Assembly: GCA_900547165.1 (NCBI GenBank)
Contig: URFZ01000004.1
Span: 1 to 64,000 of the forward strand
Source of the DNA: an uncultured Eubacteriales bacterium
GTDB lineage: Bacteria; Bacillota; Clostridia; Oscillospirales; UBA644
Direction: 5' to 3'
Length of the DNA: 64,000 bases
The notes beneath the pieces were generated by a model that was not told the origin of the DNA, searched no databases, and saw only the letters and a list, made by a program, of their open reading frames with translations. Position numbers and translations under genes: made by a program. Of the stretch, positions 27,131 to 37,509 are shown in pieces; position 1 is the first letter of the stretch; every line of letters starts with the position of its first letter.

Positions 27131-28519
27131 TTATTTTGCCTCGTTCATCGGCTTGCAGATCTGTTCGTTCATCGCGGTAACAAGCGAAGAAAGCTGGTTT
27201 TTGATTGAACCGGTGAAAGAAGCCGCAACCGCGCTGTCGATTACAGAAGACATGGAATCCGAAAATTCCTTGTTGGGAACTATTTCGGCAGCGTACTGAT
27301 AGCTCATATTTATGCTTGCGTATTTATAAACTTCATAATCTTCAACGGTGTCGAAGAAGTTGCGCGACATATATTCGTCGTAACCGGTCTTGCCCCACTC
27401 TTCGGTAGGAGCAAACAGTTTGTCGAGAATATAAGCGGAATCTTCATCTCTCTGACTGTCGTTTGCGTGTTTGAAAACGGAAGTTCCGAATTCGTGATAA
27501 CCGAAATACGCACCCGTGTTCTTTGTGGCGTCGGTCGCGTCCGGACCGGTCGGAAACGGAACCCAATGGACGGTGGAACACTTGGTGTTTATCGCTTTTT
27601 CGGAAGTTTTGAGGGCGAATACCGCGGTGTCGTTATCGATATTGCCGCCGATGCAGCCGGTCTGGTTCATTTTTCTTACCCATTCAAGGGCGCTGATTGA
27701 CGCATCGGAGGAATATCCGCAGACATACTTGCCGTTTCTCATTATAATTGTATTTGAGCCGTTTGCGTCAATGGCGGAAGACGGCAAGCTGCAATCGTTT
27801 TGAAGCCCGTAAACGGGTCTTTGCGCCGTGAGGTCCGAGCAACGCTGAATGATATTGAGGAACGTATCAAAGTTCCAATCGCCCGCTTCAACCATTTCCT
27901 TGGGCGTGGTGCCTATATTGAACTCGTCATAAAGTTCGTAGTTATATATAAGCGCGCCGCTGTAAACGGATACGAACGGAGTATACATGGAGCCTTTTAC
28001 GGGGAAAGCGTAAAGCACGCCGCCGTAACGGGTTGCGTCACGTTTTGCCTCGATACCCCATTTTTCCTCGTCTGCGGAGTCAAGGCTCTTTAATTCTTCC
28101 ATATTGCAAAGGATACCCGCTTTGTGATACTCGCGAAGATCGCCGAATGTCGCGGTACAAAAATCGGCTTCAACGTCGCCGCCTGCGAACATCGTGGCAA
28201 AAGACTGCGTATCGTTGCCGGGGAAGCCCGAACGGATTATCTTGCAGTTATATGTCTTTTCGATATAAAGGCACTGATTGTAAAGAACCTCGTCCTCGCG
28301 GCTTTCCATATAAGGAAGCGTGCCGGGGTCTATATCGGGGTCGTCGTCGGACGGGTCTGCGGTTATTATCGTGCCGCGATAATAGAATTTTCTGCCGCCG
28401 AAATCTCTTTCGCCGGTAGCCGTTCCCGTTTCGGTCGGCTTTTTATCGCCGTTGCAGGCGGTAAAGAACGCAAAAACGGAGAAAAGGCATATAGCCAAAA
28501 GGATTATCTTTTTCTTCAT
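27131..28519 (-). CDS. Extracellular solute-binding lipoprotein (orphan)
   Basis: 462 residues. The lipoprotein signal ends in FFTAC, with acylated Cys22. The mature protein has the two-lobe layout of ABC sugar-binding proteins (family 1-like): ADFCTATFGDLREYHKAG, ALIYNYELYDEFNI, KAINTKCSTVHWVPFP. It would capture an oligosaccharide at the membrane. No ABC permease or ATPase gene is near, so it must share a transporter encoded elsewhere. It is the second gene of the 29984-24058 operon. Confidence 0.85.
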   Translation of the reverse strand: MKKKIILLAICLFSVFAFFTACNGDKKPTETGTATGERDFGGRKFYYRGTIITADPSDDDPDIDPGTLPYMESREDEVLYNQCLYIEKTYNCKIIRSGFPGNDTQSFATMFAGGDVEADFCTATFGDLREYHKAGILCNMEELKSLDSADEEKWGIEAKRDATRYGGVLYAFPVKGSMYTPFVSVYSGALIYNYELYDEFNIGTTPKEMVEAGDWNFDTFLNIIQRCSDLTAQRPVYGLQNDCSLPSSAIDANGSNTIIMRNGKYVCGYSSDASISALEWVRKMNQTGCIGGNIDNDTAVFALKTSEKAINTKCSTVHWVPFPTGPDATDATKNTGAYFGYHEFGTSVFKHANDSQRDEDSAYILDKLFAPTEEWGKTGYDEYMSRNFFDTVEDYEVYKYASINMSYQYAAEIVPNKEFSDSMSSVIDSAVAASFTGSIKNQLSSLVTAMNEQICKPMNEAK

Positions 28520-28535
28520 TTTAACCTCCCGTTTA

Positions 28536-29984
28536 TTATTCGATTATAAAAGAATATATATCTGCGTCGCAGAGTTCGAGCGCAAGGCGCACCGTTTTGC
28601 CTTTCAGGTCTGCGATATTGCCGTTTTCAAAGTCTATCGGGCTGTCAACTCTGTCGCCGAATATCTCGGTCGTCCAAAAGCCCTCGAAAGGCTCGTAGTT
28701 CTCGTCCAGAACTTTCACTTTCATAAATCCTCTTGCGGAGGTGGCGAAATTCATCTTCAAAGTGTCGCCGTCAAACGTGAAAGGACGGGTAACAAGATCT
28801 CTGCCGGGATATGCGCCGTAATACGAAGCAAAGCCGTCGAGACGAACCGTGTATCTGTAAAGGTTTGACGGTTTGCCCGTCCACTTGCCCTCAAAATTAT
28901 ACATTGATATCTCGTTTGCCGCGCCCTCGTATTCGCTCGGGGTCTCTATCATGCCGAACGCTGGATAGCAGTCGCCGTATACCCAGTTGCTTCCGTTTTC
29001 GGGACCGGGGGTCAGCCACGCCTCGTCAAATCGGTGGAACTTAACTCCGTCGCGGCTTGTCATAAACACGCAGTCGGTCACGGTAAGTCCGAGACGCTCG
29101 GTGAGGTTGCAGCGAAGTTTTCTCTGCTCCTGTCCGCAAAGTCTGTCAAAATTCTTCGACCAGCCGTAACGCTGAACGTATCTTGTCGGAAATCCCGTCA
29201 GGATGTGATCCGCGCGGTAATACGGTCCGACATTGTTTGTGTAAAGCGGATAGTCCGCCTGTTCGCCGAAATCTATCATCGTCGGCTCAGACCAGTTCCA
29301 GAAATCGTCGGAAGTTATCACGCGGACATCGCGGATAGCGTATTCGTCCGTTTCCTCGTTGTCGTGAAAATCGCGGATATAGCAACGGTATTTACCGCTG
29401 TATTTATCCCAATGGCATACGTTGAGGGAGTCGAACTTGCCCTGCTTTGTCAAAAGAGCCTTGCGCGTCCAATGCTTTGCGTCGGTCGAAACGTAACCCC
29501 AAAGAGTTCCGTCTCTGCCGCACTCGGCAACTCCCTTGTATTTTTCGTCGGGCTTGCAGTTCGGGTTTGTATCCTTGAATGCAAAGAAATTATCGTAAAT
29601 ATCCGTTTTCTGATCCAGAATGATGTTGTTTTTTCTGTATCTGCCGAATTTGCATATACCGAGGTCGGGGTGCTCCCATTTGATACCGTCGCGGCTTTCG
29701 GCATAGCAGACTTTGATGTCCGAGCCGTTGTGCGTACCGTCAGGCTTTATCATCGTCCAACCGAGATAGTACATTCTGTAAAGAACGCCGTTCTCGTCTT
29801 CGTCCTTAAAAATGTTGTAATAATCGCACCCGTCGCCCTCCCACGGTTTGTCAAGCAGGAGCACACGCTCTTTTTTGACGGGTTTGTGTAAGCGCGGTTC
29901 GGCGTTCGTGCGGTCGGGCTCGATCATAAAATCGTCCCAAAACACCTCTCGCCTGCCGCGAAGATCGACTGCATTTTTGCTCAT
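28536..29984 (-). CDS. Five-bladed beta-propeller glycoside hydrolase-like protein
   Basis: 482 residues from the ATG at 29984, chosen for its AAGGAG site; an upstream start at 30011 lacks one. Repeated blade signatures (YYLGWTMI, YAESRDGIKWEHP, WGYVSTDAKHW, RVITSDDFWNWS, FMTSRDGVKFHR) match the GH32/GH43/GH62-type propeller superfamily. No signal peptide, so cytoplasmic. EVFWDDFMIE near the N-terminus and YRCYIRDF offer candidate acidic residues, but I cannot assign a family or substrate. It is the first gene of a five-gene operon. Confidence 0.75.
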   Translation of the reverse strand: MSKNAVDLRGRREVFWDDFMIEPDRTNAEPRLHKPVKKERVLLLDKPWEGDGCDYYNIFKDEDENGVLYRMYYLGWTMIKPDGTHNGSDIKVCYAESRDGIKWEHPDLGICKFGRYRKNNIILDQKTDIYDNFFAFKDTNPNCKPDEKYKGVAECGRDGTLWGYVSTDAKHWTRKALLTKQGKFDSLNVCHWDKYSGKYRCYIRDFHDNEETDEYAIRDVRVITSDDFWNWSEPTMIDFGEQADYPLYTNNVGPYYRADHILTGFPTRYVQRYGWSKNFDRLCGQEQRKLRCNLTERLGLTVTDCVFMTSRDGVKFHRFDEAWLTPGPENGSNWVYGDCYPAFGMIETPSEYEGAANEISMYNFEGKWTGKPSNLYRYTVRLDGFASYYGAYPGRDLVTRPFTFDGDTLKMNFATSARGFMKVKVLDENYEPFEGFWTTEIFGDRVDSPIDFENGNIADLKGKTVRLALELCDADIYSFIIE

Positions 29985-30149
29985 AATTTCTCCTTGAAAA
30001 GGTCTTTGCACCGCCTCGGTTCAGTCAAAGCGGAAAAACTCTTTTACATTTTCGGCTGCGCTCCCGTTCAGTATACACGGTTTGCAACAGGGCGCATTAC
30101 CCCTATAATAATCAAAGATATTATAGTATAAACGCGCGTAGTTGTAAAT
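29985..30149. other. Upstream region of the propeller-hydrolase operon
   Basis: AT-rich stretches with minus-strand TATACT (about 30070) and TATAAT-like boxes (about 30100-30130). The operon promoter is probably here, but no paired -35 box is convincing. Confidence 0.45.
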
Positions 30150-30187
30150 AAATAAAACAGACACAGTGCAAGCATCGTGTCTGTTTT
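30150..30187 (-). terminator. Terminator of the GH3-transporter-GH78 operon
   Basis: AAAACAGACAC/GTGTCTGTTTT stem (11 bp, 30154-30187) followed on the minus strand by TATTTATTT. Confidence 0.82.
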
Positions 30188-30416
30188 ATAAAGTTTGAAG
30201 ATAATTCTTCCGCTATTTTACAATCATTTCGATTTTGGCGAAACGGTGACGGGAAACACTTACAAAAAGGTTTCCGAAAAGGAGTATCGGCGGTTTTTCT
30301 TTGTCATAAACATCGTGCAAAAACAAAAACCCCGCAGTTATCGCATTTATGGGGAACTTTTCCGTCTAAAAACGGGCGAAAAGTTCCCTGTTTCAAAATA
30401 CCGACGCTTTGGTTCG
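30188..30416. other. 3' region of the GH78 gene, with one hairpin
   Basis: About 230 bases without a gene. A GGGAACTTTTC/GAAAAGTTCCC inverted repeat lies at about 30354-30389. It is not followed by a T-run on either strand, so it is not a standard terminator; it may protect the mRNA 3' end. Confidence 0.45.
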
Positions 30417-32978
30417 TCAGATTTCGGCTTCAATCACATTCAAGCCGACCGAAAGTTCTCTGTCGATGCCGCAGGCGCAAAAACGCGCGGAAGTGTTGGA
30501 AGGAACGCAGACTTCAAACGTAACCTTGCCGCCGTCGCGTTTCCACGCGCAGGAGACCTTGCCGTAGAGGCTGTCGTAAGCAAAAGAAGCGAATGTTATG
30601 CTGCCGCCGACGCAGGGCGTTATCTCAAAGCGGTTCTCGCCGACGACGTTTACCCCGCACATACGGGAGAATATCCATTCGCAGACCGCGCCTTTCGAGT
30701 AGTGGTCAAGAGAGGCTATGCCGCCGTTCTCGGTTTCCGTCCCCTCCCACGCTTCCCAAACGGTGGTCGCGCCCATTTTGGGCATAAACAGCCACCCTGG
30801 CATCTGTTCGTTTTCAAGCAGACGGTAAGCGTATTCGGGTGAAATATTCTGAAGAACGTAGAGAATAAGCGGGGTCGAAAGAAAGCCCGTGCCTAACCGC
30901 CAACCGTATTCGTCAAGTGCTTTTACGAGGCGTTTTTTCGCGAATTCGGTCTGTTCGGGTGCAAGCAGATCAAAGTAAAGCGGGCGCACGAGACTTGCCT
31001 GACGGGAAGTGTCAAGCGTAAATTTTTCGGTTTTGCGGAGAGCCGTGTAGCCGAGTTTTACGCGGTCCGCGATTGCCGCGAAGCGTTTTGAATCGTCGGA
31101 CTTTTCGAGAACTTCGGCGATCTCGCTCATCAGCCGGCAAACATAGGCGATATACGCCGTAGTTTCTTCGGGATGAGGAGAAACGAAGTCCTGCCAGACA
31201 ATGGGGTGAACGTCGGCGGGTTCAGCCCATTCGCCGTAAGATTGACCGTAATTCGAGATGTTCTTTTTATGTCGGCGGTCGATACCCGTCGGGCGCGCGG
31301 TCGGATAGAATCTGCCGAGCGTTTTTATTTTGTAATCGACATATTTTTTCATCGCGGCGTAATTATCCCGTATAACGGATTCGTCGCCGTACCGCTTCCA
31401 TATTCGGTAAGGTATCAGTACGCCCGCGTCCGACCAACCCGCAGAGCCGTCCATCACGTTCATATAGCGGTCTATGCCGCCGCGTGGGGTTATCTGACGG
31501 AATTTGCCGTTGCGGCGCTGTCCGTCAAGCATATCGAGGATATATTTGCGGGCAAACGGCGCGTATTCAAAGAAGTAGGACGCCGTATCCGCGAAAATCT
31601 GCGCGTCGCCCGTCCAGCCGTGGCGTTCGCGGGTCGGGCAGTCCGTCGGAACATCGGCGTGGTTGTTCTTTGCAGAAAGCAGCGTGCAGGCGACAAAGCG
31701 GTTTACAAGGTCGTTTGAGCATGAGAACTCGGCGGTCGGCTTCATATCCGAATACACGGCGACGGCTTCGAAATCATCGGCGGAAAACGGGATGTCCGTT
31801 TCGACAAGGACGTACTGAAAGCCGAAAATCGCAAACTTTGTTTTGTAATCGTTTTTTCCGTTACGGCAGATATATTCCACCTGTTGAAGCGGCGTTACCC
31901 TTGTGCGCTTTTTGTTTGCGCATTGAATGTTTATCTGTGTAAACTCCCCGTTTTTGTCAAACATTTCGCCGAAGCGGAGAAATATCTTTTCGCCCGCTTT
32001 TGTGGAAAGCGAAAACGCGATATAACCTGCGATGTTTTTGCCGAAATCAAGAACGGTCTTTCCTGACGGGGTCTTGATAAGAGTGGGTTTGAATCTCTCT
32101 TTTTCAACGAGATATACATTGTCTGTCGGGGTCGGAAAAACGGAATGAGAAGTCGGCACGGCGTGACCCGAATACGTCGGGTTCATACGGGCATCGACAC
32201 GCTCTCCGTCCTTGTTGTCCGCAAAGCGCCGAGAGCCGTCGTTTGACCATTGCCAAGAGCCGTCCGTCATAACGGTTTTTGAAGAGCCGTCGGCAAAAAA
32301 CAGTTCGAGTTGCATTAAAAGTTTTGTTCTGCTGCCGTACTGATTGCGCAGACCCCATGCGCCGCAGGAACCCCGGTACCACCCGTCCGCAAGTTCGGCG
32401 GTTATTTCGTTTTCGCCGTTTTTCAGAAGAGGAGTAACGTCAAAAGTCAGCAGACGAACACGTTTGAGGTAATCGGTATGCCCCGGCGCGAGAACAAAAT
32501 CGCCGACACGATTGCCGTTTATCTTTGCCTCAAAAAGTCCGCAGGCGGTTGCGTAAAGGCGGGCACGGACAACGTTTTCCGCTTCAAAAGTCTTGCGGAA
32601 GCAATCCACGGGATAGCGTTTTCTTTTGTTCACGCAATAATCTCCGCTTATCCATTCCGCGGAAAAGTCGGCAGGGTCAAGCAGCGACATCTCAAATGAT
32701 GCGGTGTCGGAATATTCGCCCCAGACACCGTTTTCGTCGCGCAGACGCACTCGCCACAGAACACGGTCGCGGGAAGCGAGCGTTTGCGGAAACGAAATAT
32801 GCGTTGTTGAAGAGGTCTTGACCGTAACGGACTGAAAAGGCTTGTCGTTTACGGTATATTCAAGTTCGTAAGCGGTCTGTTTTACGCCGTCTTCGCATTT
32901 CCAGTAAAGGCGCGGGGAACGGTTTGCCAGCCCGAGCGGGTTGACGAGATATTCGGTTTTCAATTCAAATGCTTTCAT
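30417..32978 (-). CDS. Alpha-L-rhamnosidase, GH78
   Basis: 853 residues, typical GH78 length. An N-terminal fibronectin-like domain (ENPLG-type motif at [14 protein letters not shown]) is followed by beta-sandwich domains ([22 protein letters not shown]). The (alpha/alpha)6 catalytic barrel carries [15 protein letters not shown], holding the catalytic acid Glu. [10 protein letters not shown] and [15 protein letters not shown] follow, and the protein ends in a C-terminal beta domain. It removes terminal alpha-rhamnose from pectin, flavonoid glycosides or bacterial glycans. No signal peptide. GGAGAGG precedes the ATG, which overlaps the stop of the transporter gene. Confidence 0.93.
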   Translation of the reverse strand: MKAFELKTEYLVNPLGLANRSPRLYWKCEDGVKQTAYELEYTVNDKPFQSVTVKTSSTTHISFPQTLASRDRVLWRVRLRDENGVWGEYSDTASFEMSLLDPADFSAEWISGDYCVNKRKRYPVDCFRKTFEAENVVRARLYATACGLFEAKINGNRVGDFVLAPGHTDYLKRVRLLTFDVTPLLKNGENEITAELADGWYRGSCGAWGLRNQYGSRTKLLMQLELFFADGSSKTVMTDGSWQWSNDGSRRFADNKDGERVDARMNPTYSGHAVPTSHSVFPTPTDNVYLVEKERFKPTLIKTPSGKTVLDFGKNIAGYIAFSLSTKAGEKIFLRFGEMFDKNGEFTQINIQCANKKRTRVTPLQQVEYICRNGKNDYKTKFAIFGFQYVLVETDIPFSADDFEAVAVYSDMKPTAEFSCSNDLVNRFVACTLLSAKNNHADVPTDCPTRERHGWTGDAQIFADTASYFFEYAPFARKYILDMLDGQRRNGKFRQITPRGGIDRYMNVMDGSAGWSDAGVLIPYRIWKRYGDESVIRDNYAAMKKYVDYKIKTLGRFYPTARPTGIDRRHKKNISNYGQSYGEWAEPADVHPIVWQDFVSPHPEETTAYIAYVCRLMSEIAEVLEKSDDSKRFAAIADRVKLGYTALRKTEKFTLDTSRQASLVRPLYFDLLAPEQTEFAKKRLVKALDEYGWRLGTGFLSTPLILYVLQNISPEYAYRLLENEQMPGWLFMPKMGATTVWEAWEGTETENGGIASLDHYSKGAVCEWIFSRMCGVNVVGENRFEITPCVGGSITFASFAYDSLYGKVSCAWKRDGGKVTFEVCVPSNTSARFCACGIDRELSVGLNVIEAEI

Positions 32979-34945
32979 ATATTATCCTCTCCGAGCGCTT
33001 TTTGCATTTTCTCATAAAACGGCTTTGCTTTTGTCTGCTCTTTTTTCCAGAGTTCGGCAAGAGCCGCCTCTTTCTTTGCGGCTTTGTCGTCTGCTTTCTT
33101 TCTTTGCTCTTCGGTCATACGGGAACGACGGAGAGCCGCTTTTTCGGCAATTTTATTTTCTTTCGCAAGTTCTTTTTCGGCTTTCGCAGCTTTGTCGACT
33201 GCCTGTTTTGCGTCTTTTTCGTCGCACTTTTTAATATATTCGGCTTTGGCTGCCTCAAAGTCCGTGCCTTTCTCCCCGCATTTCTTTTCGAGTTCGGCAA
33301 GGTATACGACGCGGGCTTCGGCGGCGAGCGCCTTTTGTTCCGCCTCTTCTTTTTCATCTGAGGAGACCCATTTTTCACCGCGGGCTTCGGCGGCGGCACG
33401 CTGTCTTTGTCTGATAACGTTCTGTTTTAAGCCCACCGTTTTTTCAACGTTCAATGCCGAGAGCATGAAAGCCAACGCTATGCCTGTTATAACTTCAAGC
33501 CCGACAAAGAAGAACGTTATGGCGGACGAGGTGGCGGCGTTTTGAACGATGCCTATCGTAAATACGCGGTTCGCGCCGAGATTTGCGACACCCGAGGCTA
33601 TCGCATCTGCGGAAAGCTGCGTCGTGTATCCGTTTGCGGCAACGGATGCCATGGTATCGGAAAGCGTGGCGGAAGTGGCTTCAAGCGGCGGAACATAGCC
33701 TGCGGCGGAGATAACGCCGTTGAAAATACCCGTGCAGATTCCGAGAATGGCAACGGCAATAATGCTGTAAACGGACATCGCAAGTCCGTCCGAACGGAAG
33801 CCGCTGCGCCATTCGGAGTGGTCGAGAACGTCCGCAAAAAGCGCCATAAACACATAAGCGCACGGCAGACCGCCGATATTTTTTATGAACTGTCCGACAA
33901 GAACGACAACCATATTGGTGGGAGCAGCCCAGCAGATAAGCGAACCGAGAGCGTAAAGCACAAAGCCGAAAAGGGTGACGTTGCGCTTGCCGAACTTCTT
34001 GGCAAGCGGCCATACGGCAAAAATGCCTATACCCATCGGTATGCCGCCGATAACGGAAACGAGCATTTGCGTTACGCCGTCGTTGTACGTGCCGAGAACG
34101 TAGTTGCAGTAATAAACGAGCGCGCTGTTTTTCATGCACGTTCCGACGGTATATATAAGGAAATACGCAAAAATTATAATCAGATATTTATCCGTGAAAA
34201 CCGCTTTGAGTTGCAATGAAAACGGTATTTTCTTCTCTTTTATGCCCTCTGTTTCGAGAGTTACGCGCTCTTTGGTGAAGTAATACTCAAGGAGCGTCAG
34301 CGGAAGAGCAAGGAGTGAAAGCGTACCCATAACGGCTATCCAAAGGCGTTTGTCCGTGCCGATAACGGGCATAACAACCATCGGAAAAACGAGCGCGACG
34401 ATTATGCCGCTCATCATAATGGTCGAAATCTGATTGAAAACGGAAAGCGAACCGCGCTGAACGGTGTTGCGGGTGGACAGCGGAACCATAAGGTTGTGGG
34501 ACATATTGTAAATCGTATACGCCAGCGAATAGAACAGGTTGTAGGAGAGCATGACCCAAACGACCTGAACCGTCTCGCTTGCCTGCGGAACGGTGAAAAG
34601 CAGAATGCCCGTTATCGCGACGAGCGGCGCCGAAAGCAGCAGCCACGGACGGGCTTTGCCCTGCTTGGTACGGGTACGGTCAATTATGTAACCCATTGCA
34701 ACGTTGGTTATCGCGTCGATTATTTTGGAAATGATGGGGAACATGACGAGGAACGCGCCGCCCCATACGCCCGTTAATTTAAGCACGTCGGTGTAATACA
34801 CGTTCAGGTATGTTGCCAAAACGGCGTTCAGCAGCAGCGCGCCGCAAGGTCCGAGCAGATAGCCGAGCCATTTTTCTTTTGCTCCCACATTCCGGGAACG
34901 AACCTTCGAATCAAAAAAACGTGAAGACAGCATTCCGTTTTTCAT
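32975..34945 (-). CDS. GPH-family sugar:cation symporter with long C-terminal coiled-coil tail
   Basis: 656 residues. The first 490 have 12 membrane segments and GPH/MelB motifs: [42 protein letters not shown] (cation and sugar site region) and [16 protein letters not shown]. It would import a glycoside with Na+ or H+. Residues about 495-656 form an Ala/Glu/Lys-rich charged tail likely to be a helical coiled coil. That tail is absent from ordinary MelB-type carriers, which have about 450-480 residues. Start and stop overlap the flanking GH3 and GH78 genes by 4 bases each. Confidence 0.9.
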   Translation of the reverse strand: MKNGMLSSRFFDSKVRSRNVGAKEKWLGYLLGPCGALLLNAVLATYLNVYYTDVLKLTGVWGGAFLVMFPIISKIIDAITNVAMGYIIDRTRTKQGKARPWLLLSAPLVAITGILLFTVPQASETVQVVWVMLSYNLFYSLAYTIYNMSHNLMVPLSTRNTVQRGSLSVFNQISTIMMSGIIVALVFPMVVMPVIGTDKRLWIAVMGTLSLLALPLTLLEYYFTKERVTLETEGIKEKKIPFSLQLKAVFTDKYLIIIFAYFLIYTVGTCMKNSALVYYCNYVLGTYNDGVTQMLVSVIGGIPMGIGIFAVWPLAKKFGKRNVTLFGFVLYALGSLICWAAPTNMVVVLVGQFIKNIGGLPCAYVFMALFADVLDHSEWRSGFRSDGLAMSVYSIIAVAILGICTGIFNGVISAAGYVPPLEATSATLSDTMASVAANGYTTQLSADAIASGVANLGANRVFTIGIVQNAATSSAITFFFVGLEVITGIALAFMLSALNVEKTVGLKQNVIRQRQRAAAEARGEKWVSSDEKEEAEQKALAAEARVVYLAELEKKCGEKGTDFEAAKAEYIKKCDEKDAKQAVDKAAKAEKELAKENKIAEKAALRRSRMTEEQRKKADDKAAKKEAALAELWKKEQTKAKPFYEKMQKALGEDNI

Positions 34946-37377
34946 TTGTTTTTTGCTCCTTTTTCTTTGATTTTATACGATTTTTTCATCGCTTTTATCC
35001 CACGAAGGATATGTCCGTTTCCGAGTTCGACAAAGCCCTCCGCGATATTGAAAGGAAATGATCTTCCCGCGGACATTGAAAGCGTGCGCATACAGTTCGT
35101 GTCAAAAATGCGCTTTAAGAATACCGCGCCTTTTATGCGGTTTTCGCGTTCCGCGCCCTCGGGAAGTTTTTTTGCCGCTTTGAGTTGTTTTTTCGAGGTC
35201 GCGGTAACGGCGTTGTACAGTATTCTTCCCATAAACGTTTTTTGGAAATCCGAAAAAGGACTTTCGAGCGTCAGCGGAAGTTTCGGAACGTGTTTCGGGA
35301 GCGGCGCGCCGAGCAGCTCTTCAAATATTTTGTTGTCAATCCGTTTGCCGTCTTTCATCGCCTCATTGACCTCGGCGGAATACGGGCAAGCGACTTTCTC
35401 ACCGGAAGAAACCGTAAGTTTTTCGCAAAAAACGGGATCTTCGGAAGAAGACGATATCTGAACCTCGTATTTTCCGTTTTCAAGCACAAAACGGTTTTGG
35501 GACACATCAAAAAACGACAGGTCTTTTTCATCAAAAGAGAGCGTTACGCATCGGCTTTCGGAGGGGTCGAGCCAAACTTTTTCAAACGCACGCAGTTCCT
35601 TTTTCGGGCGGAAAACGGCGGAATCCGACGGGTTTGCAACATATACCTGCACAACTTCGGCACCTCTGCAAGCGCCGACGTTCGTAACCGTAACGTTCGC
35701 GAAAACTTTGCCGTTTTCACTGAAAACTTCGGGGTCGGAATATGAAAATTCGGTATACGAAAGCCCGAATCCGAACGGATAACGTGGTTTTGCATCGGCG
35801 CTTGCCGTATATCGGTAGCCGACAAAAACGCTTTCTTTGTAAAGTTCGTTTTCGGTTTTCGAGTATTCCGCGCCGTAAGGCAGCTGCGAATACGTTTCAA
35901 ACCACGTTTCCGCAAGTTTGCCGGACGGGCAGGTCTCGCCGAACAACAGCCTTGCGCACGCCTCACCGCAGCATTGACCGCCGAGGTACATATTCAGCAC
36001 GGCGTTCACTCCGTCCGCAAAAGGCAGTTCGACGGGAGAGCCGCCGAAAAGAACGACGGCAATCTTCTTTTTCAGCGGCAGCAGCGCCGAAACAAGATGC
36101 AGCTGGTCGGCGGGCAGGCGCATATCTTCCCTGTCCCCGCCCTCGCTCTCGGCAAGGTCTGTAAGACCGAGAAACAGCAGAATCTCATCGTATTCTGCGG
36201 CAAGCGCGACGGCCTCTGCCGTAAGATCTGTTTCGCAGGGCGACGCGTCCGCGCTGTATCCGCGCGCGAAAGCATATTCTATGCCGCGGGCGGCAAACGC
36301 ATCGGAGTGAGAAACCGTCTTTGTCGGGTTTATCATGGAACTGCCCGAGCCCTGATAGCGCATTTTTGCAAAAAGGTCTCCGATAACGCATATTTTTTTC
36401 TTCGGGTCAAGAGGCAGAATACCGTCGTTTTTCAGTAAAACCGCGCTGTCTGCGGCAATCTCCGCAGCAAGTGAGGAATGCGCGTCAATATCAAAAGAGT
36501 CCGTCTTGGGAACGGTTGCGAAACGGTCTGCAAAATCAAGCAGACGCTCAACGTTTTTGTCGAGGTCTTCCGCCGCAAGCGTGCCGTCGGCAACGGCGTC
36601 GCAGACCTTCTTTATACTGACAGCCGTGTCGCCCGGCATTTCGAGGTCTTCGCCTGCGCACAGCCCCGCGCAGCGGTCGAAAGTGCCGCCCCAGTCGCTC
36701 ATAACAATTCCGTCAAAGCCCCACTCGCCGCGCAGAATATCAGTTATAAGACGCTTGTTTTCGGACGAAAAAACGCCGTTGATACGGTTATACGACGTCA
36801 TCACGGCATGAGGTTCGCCCTCGCGGACAGTCAGTTCAAACGGGCGCAGATAAAGCTCCCTGACAGCGCGTTCGTCAACAACGCTGTTGCCGTAAAAACG
36901 GGCGTTTTCCTGATTGTTCAGCGCAAAATGCTTCACGCACGCCGTGACGCCGTTTTCACCCACGCCGCGGCAGAACGCAGCGCCCATTTTGCCCGCAAGC
37001 AAAGGGTCTTCGCTGTAATACTCAAAGTTTCTGCCGCAAAGCGGGTTGCGCTTTATGTTGACGCCGGGACCGAGCAGCGTATGAACGCCGTAGCAGCGGC
37101 ACTCCTCGCCTATCGCGGCACCCATTCTGTGCGCGTTTTCGGGATCCCACGAACAGGCAACCGCCGCGGCGGTCGGGAACGCCGTCGCGGGTTCGGAAGA
37201 AGAAACGCCGTTATCCCCGCCGCCTATCTGCTTGCGCAGTCCGTGAGGACCGTCCGCCATGGCAACGGGAGGTATGCCGAGCCGCTCCACGGGACGGGTG
37301 TACATAAAATCCGTGCCCTGAACGAGCCGCGCCTTTTCGGCAAGCGTCAGATTTTTAAATCTTTCGTCTTTTTTCAT
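34942..37377 (-). CDS. Beta-glucosidase-type glycoside hydrolase, GH3
   Basis: 811 residues from the ATG at 37377 (GAGG upstream); an in-frame upstream start at 37449 would extend beyond the promoter region and gives no plausible N-terminus. The GH3 N-terminal barrel includes [41 protein letters not shown] and the nucleophile Asp in [12 protein letters not shown]. The alpha/beta sandwich follows ([10 protein letters not shown]), then a fibronectin III-like domain ([13 protein letters not shown]). No signal peptide. It likely cleaves beta-glucosyl or beta-xylosyl ends after import. It is the first gene of the operon. Confidence 0.93.
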   Translation of the reverse strand: MKKDERFKNLTLAEKARLVQGTDFMYTRPVERLGIPPVAMADGPHGLRKQIGGGDNGVSSSEPATAFPTAAAVACSWDPENAHRMGAAIGEECRCYGVHTLLGPGVNIKRNPLCGRNFEYYSEDPLLAGKMGAAFCRGVGENGVTACVKHFALNNQENARFYGNSVVDERAVRELYLRPFELTVREGEPHAVMTSYNRINGVFSSENKRLITDILRGEWGFDGIVMSDWGGTFDRCAGLCAGEDLEMPGDTAVSIKKVCDAVADGTLAAEDLDKNVERLLDFADRFATVPKTDSFDIDAHSSLAAEIAADSAVLLKNDGILPLDPKKKICVIGDLFAKMRYQGSGSSMINPTKTVSHSDAFAARGIEYAFARGYSADASPCETDLTAEAVALAAEYDEILLFLGLTDLAESEGGDREDMRLPADQLHLVSALLPLKKKIAVVLFGGSPVELPFADGVNAVLNMYLGGQCCGEACARLLFGETCPSGKLAETWFETYSQLPYGAEYSKTENELYKESVFVGYRYTASADAKPRYPFGFGLSYTEFSYSDPEVFSENGKVFANVTVTNVGACRGAEVVQVYVANPSDSAVFRPKKELRAFEKVWLDPSESRCVTLSFDEKDLSFFDVSQNRFVLENGKYEVQISSSSEDPVFCEKLTVSSGEKVACPYSAEVNEAMKDGKRIDNKIFEELLGAPLPKHVPKLPLTLESPFSDFQKTFMGRILYNAVTATSKKQLKAAKKLPEGAERENRIKGAVFLKRIFDTNCMRTLSMSAGRSFPFNIAEGFVELGNGHILRGIKAMKKSYKIKEKGAKNK

Positions 37378-37457
37378 AAAAATCCTCAAAACAAGTAATA
37401 TCAAAAGGTCAATTTGTCTTTGCAAGTATATTATACAAAATAAAGACACAATATGTA

Positions 37458-37486
37458 TTGCATATTTGTATTGAATATGATATAAT
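37458..37486 (+). promoter_or_regulatory. Promoter of the AraC-type regulator gene
   Basis: TTGCAT (37458-37463) and TATAAT (37481-37486), 17-bp spacer, 24 bases before the ATG. The boxes are embedded in three GTATTG repeats (37455-37492), two of which extend to TGTATTGnATAT and could be operators. The divergent GH3 operon must start in the same 130-bp intergenic region. Confidence 0.8.
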
Positions 37487-37509
37487 TGTATTGAAAGGGG
37501 TTGTAAAAG

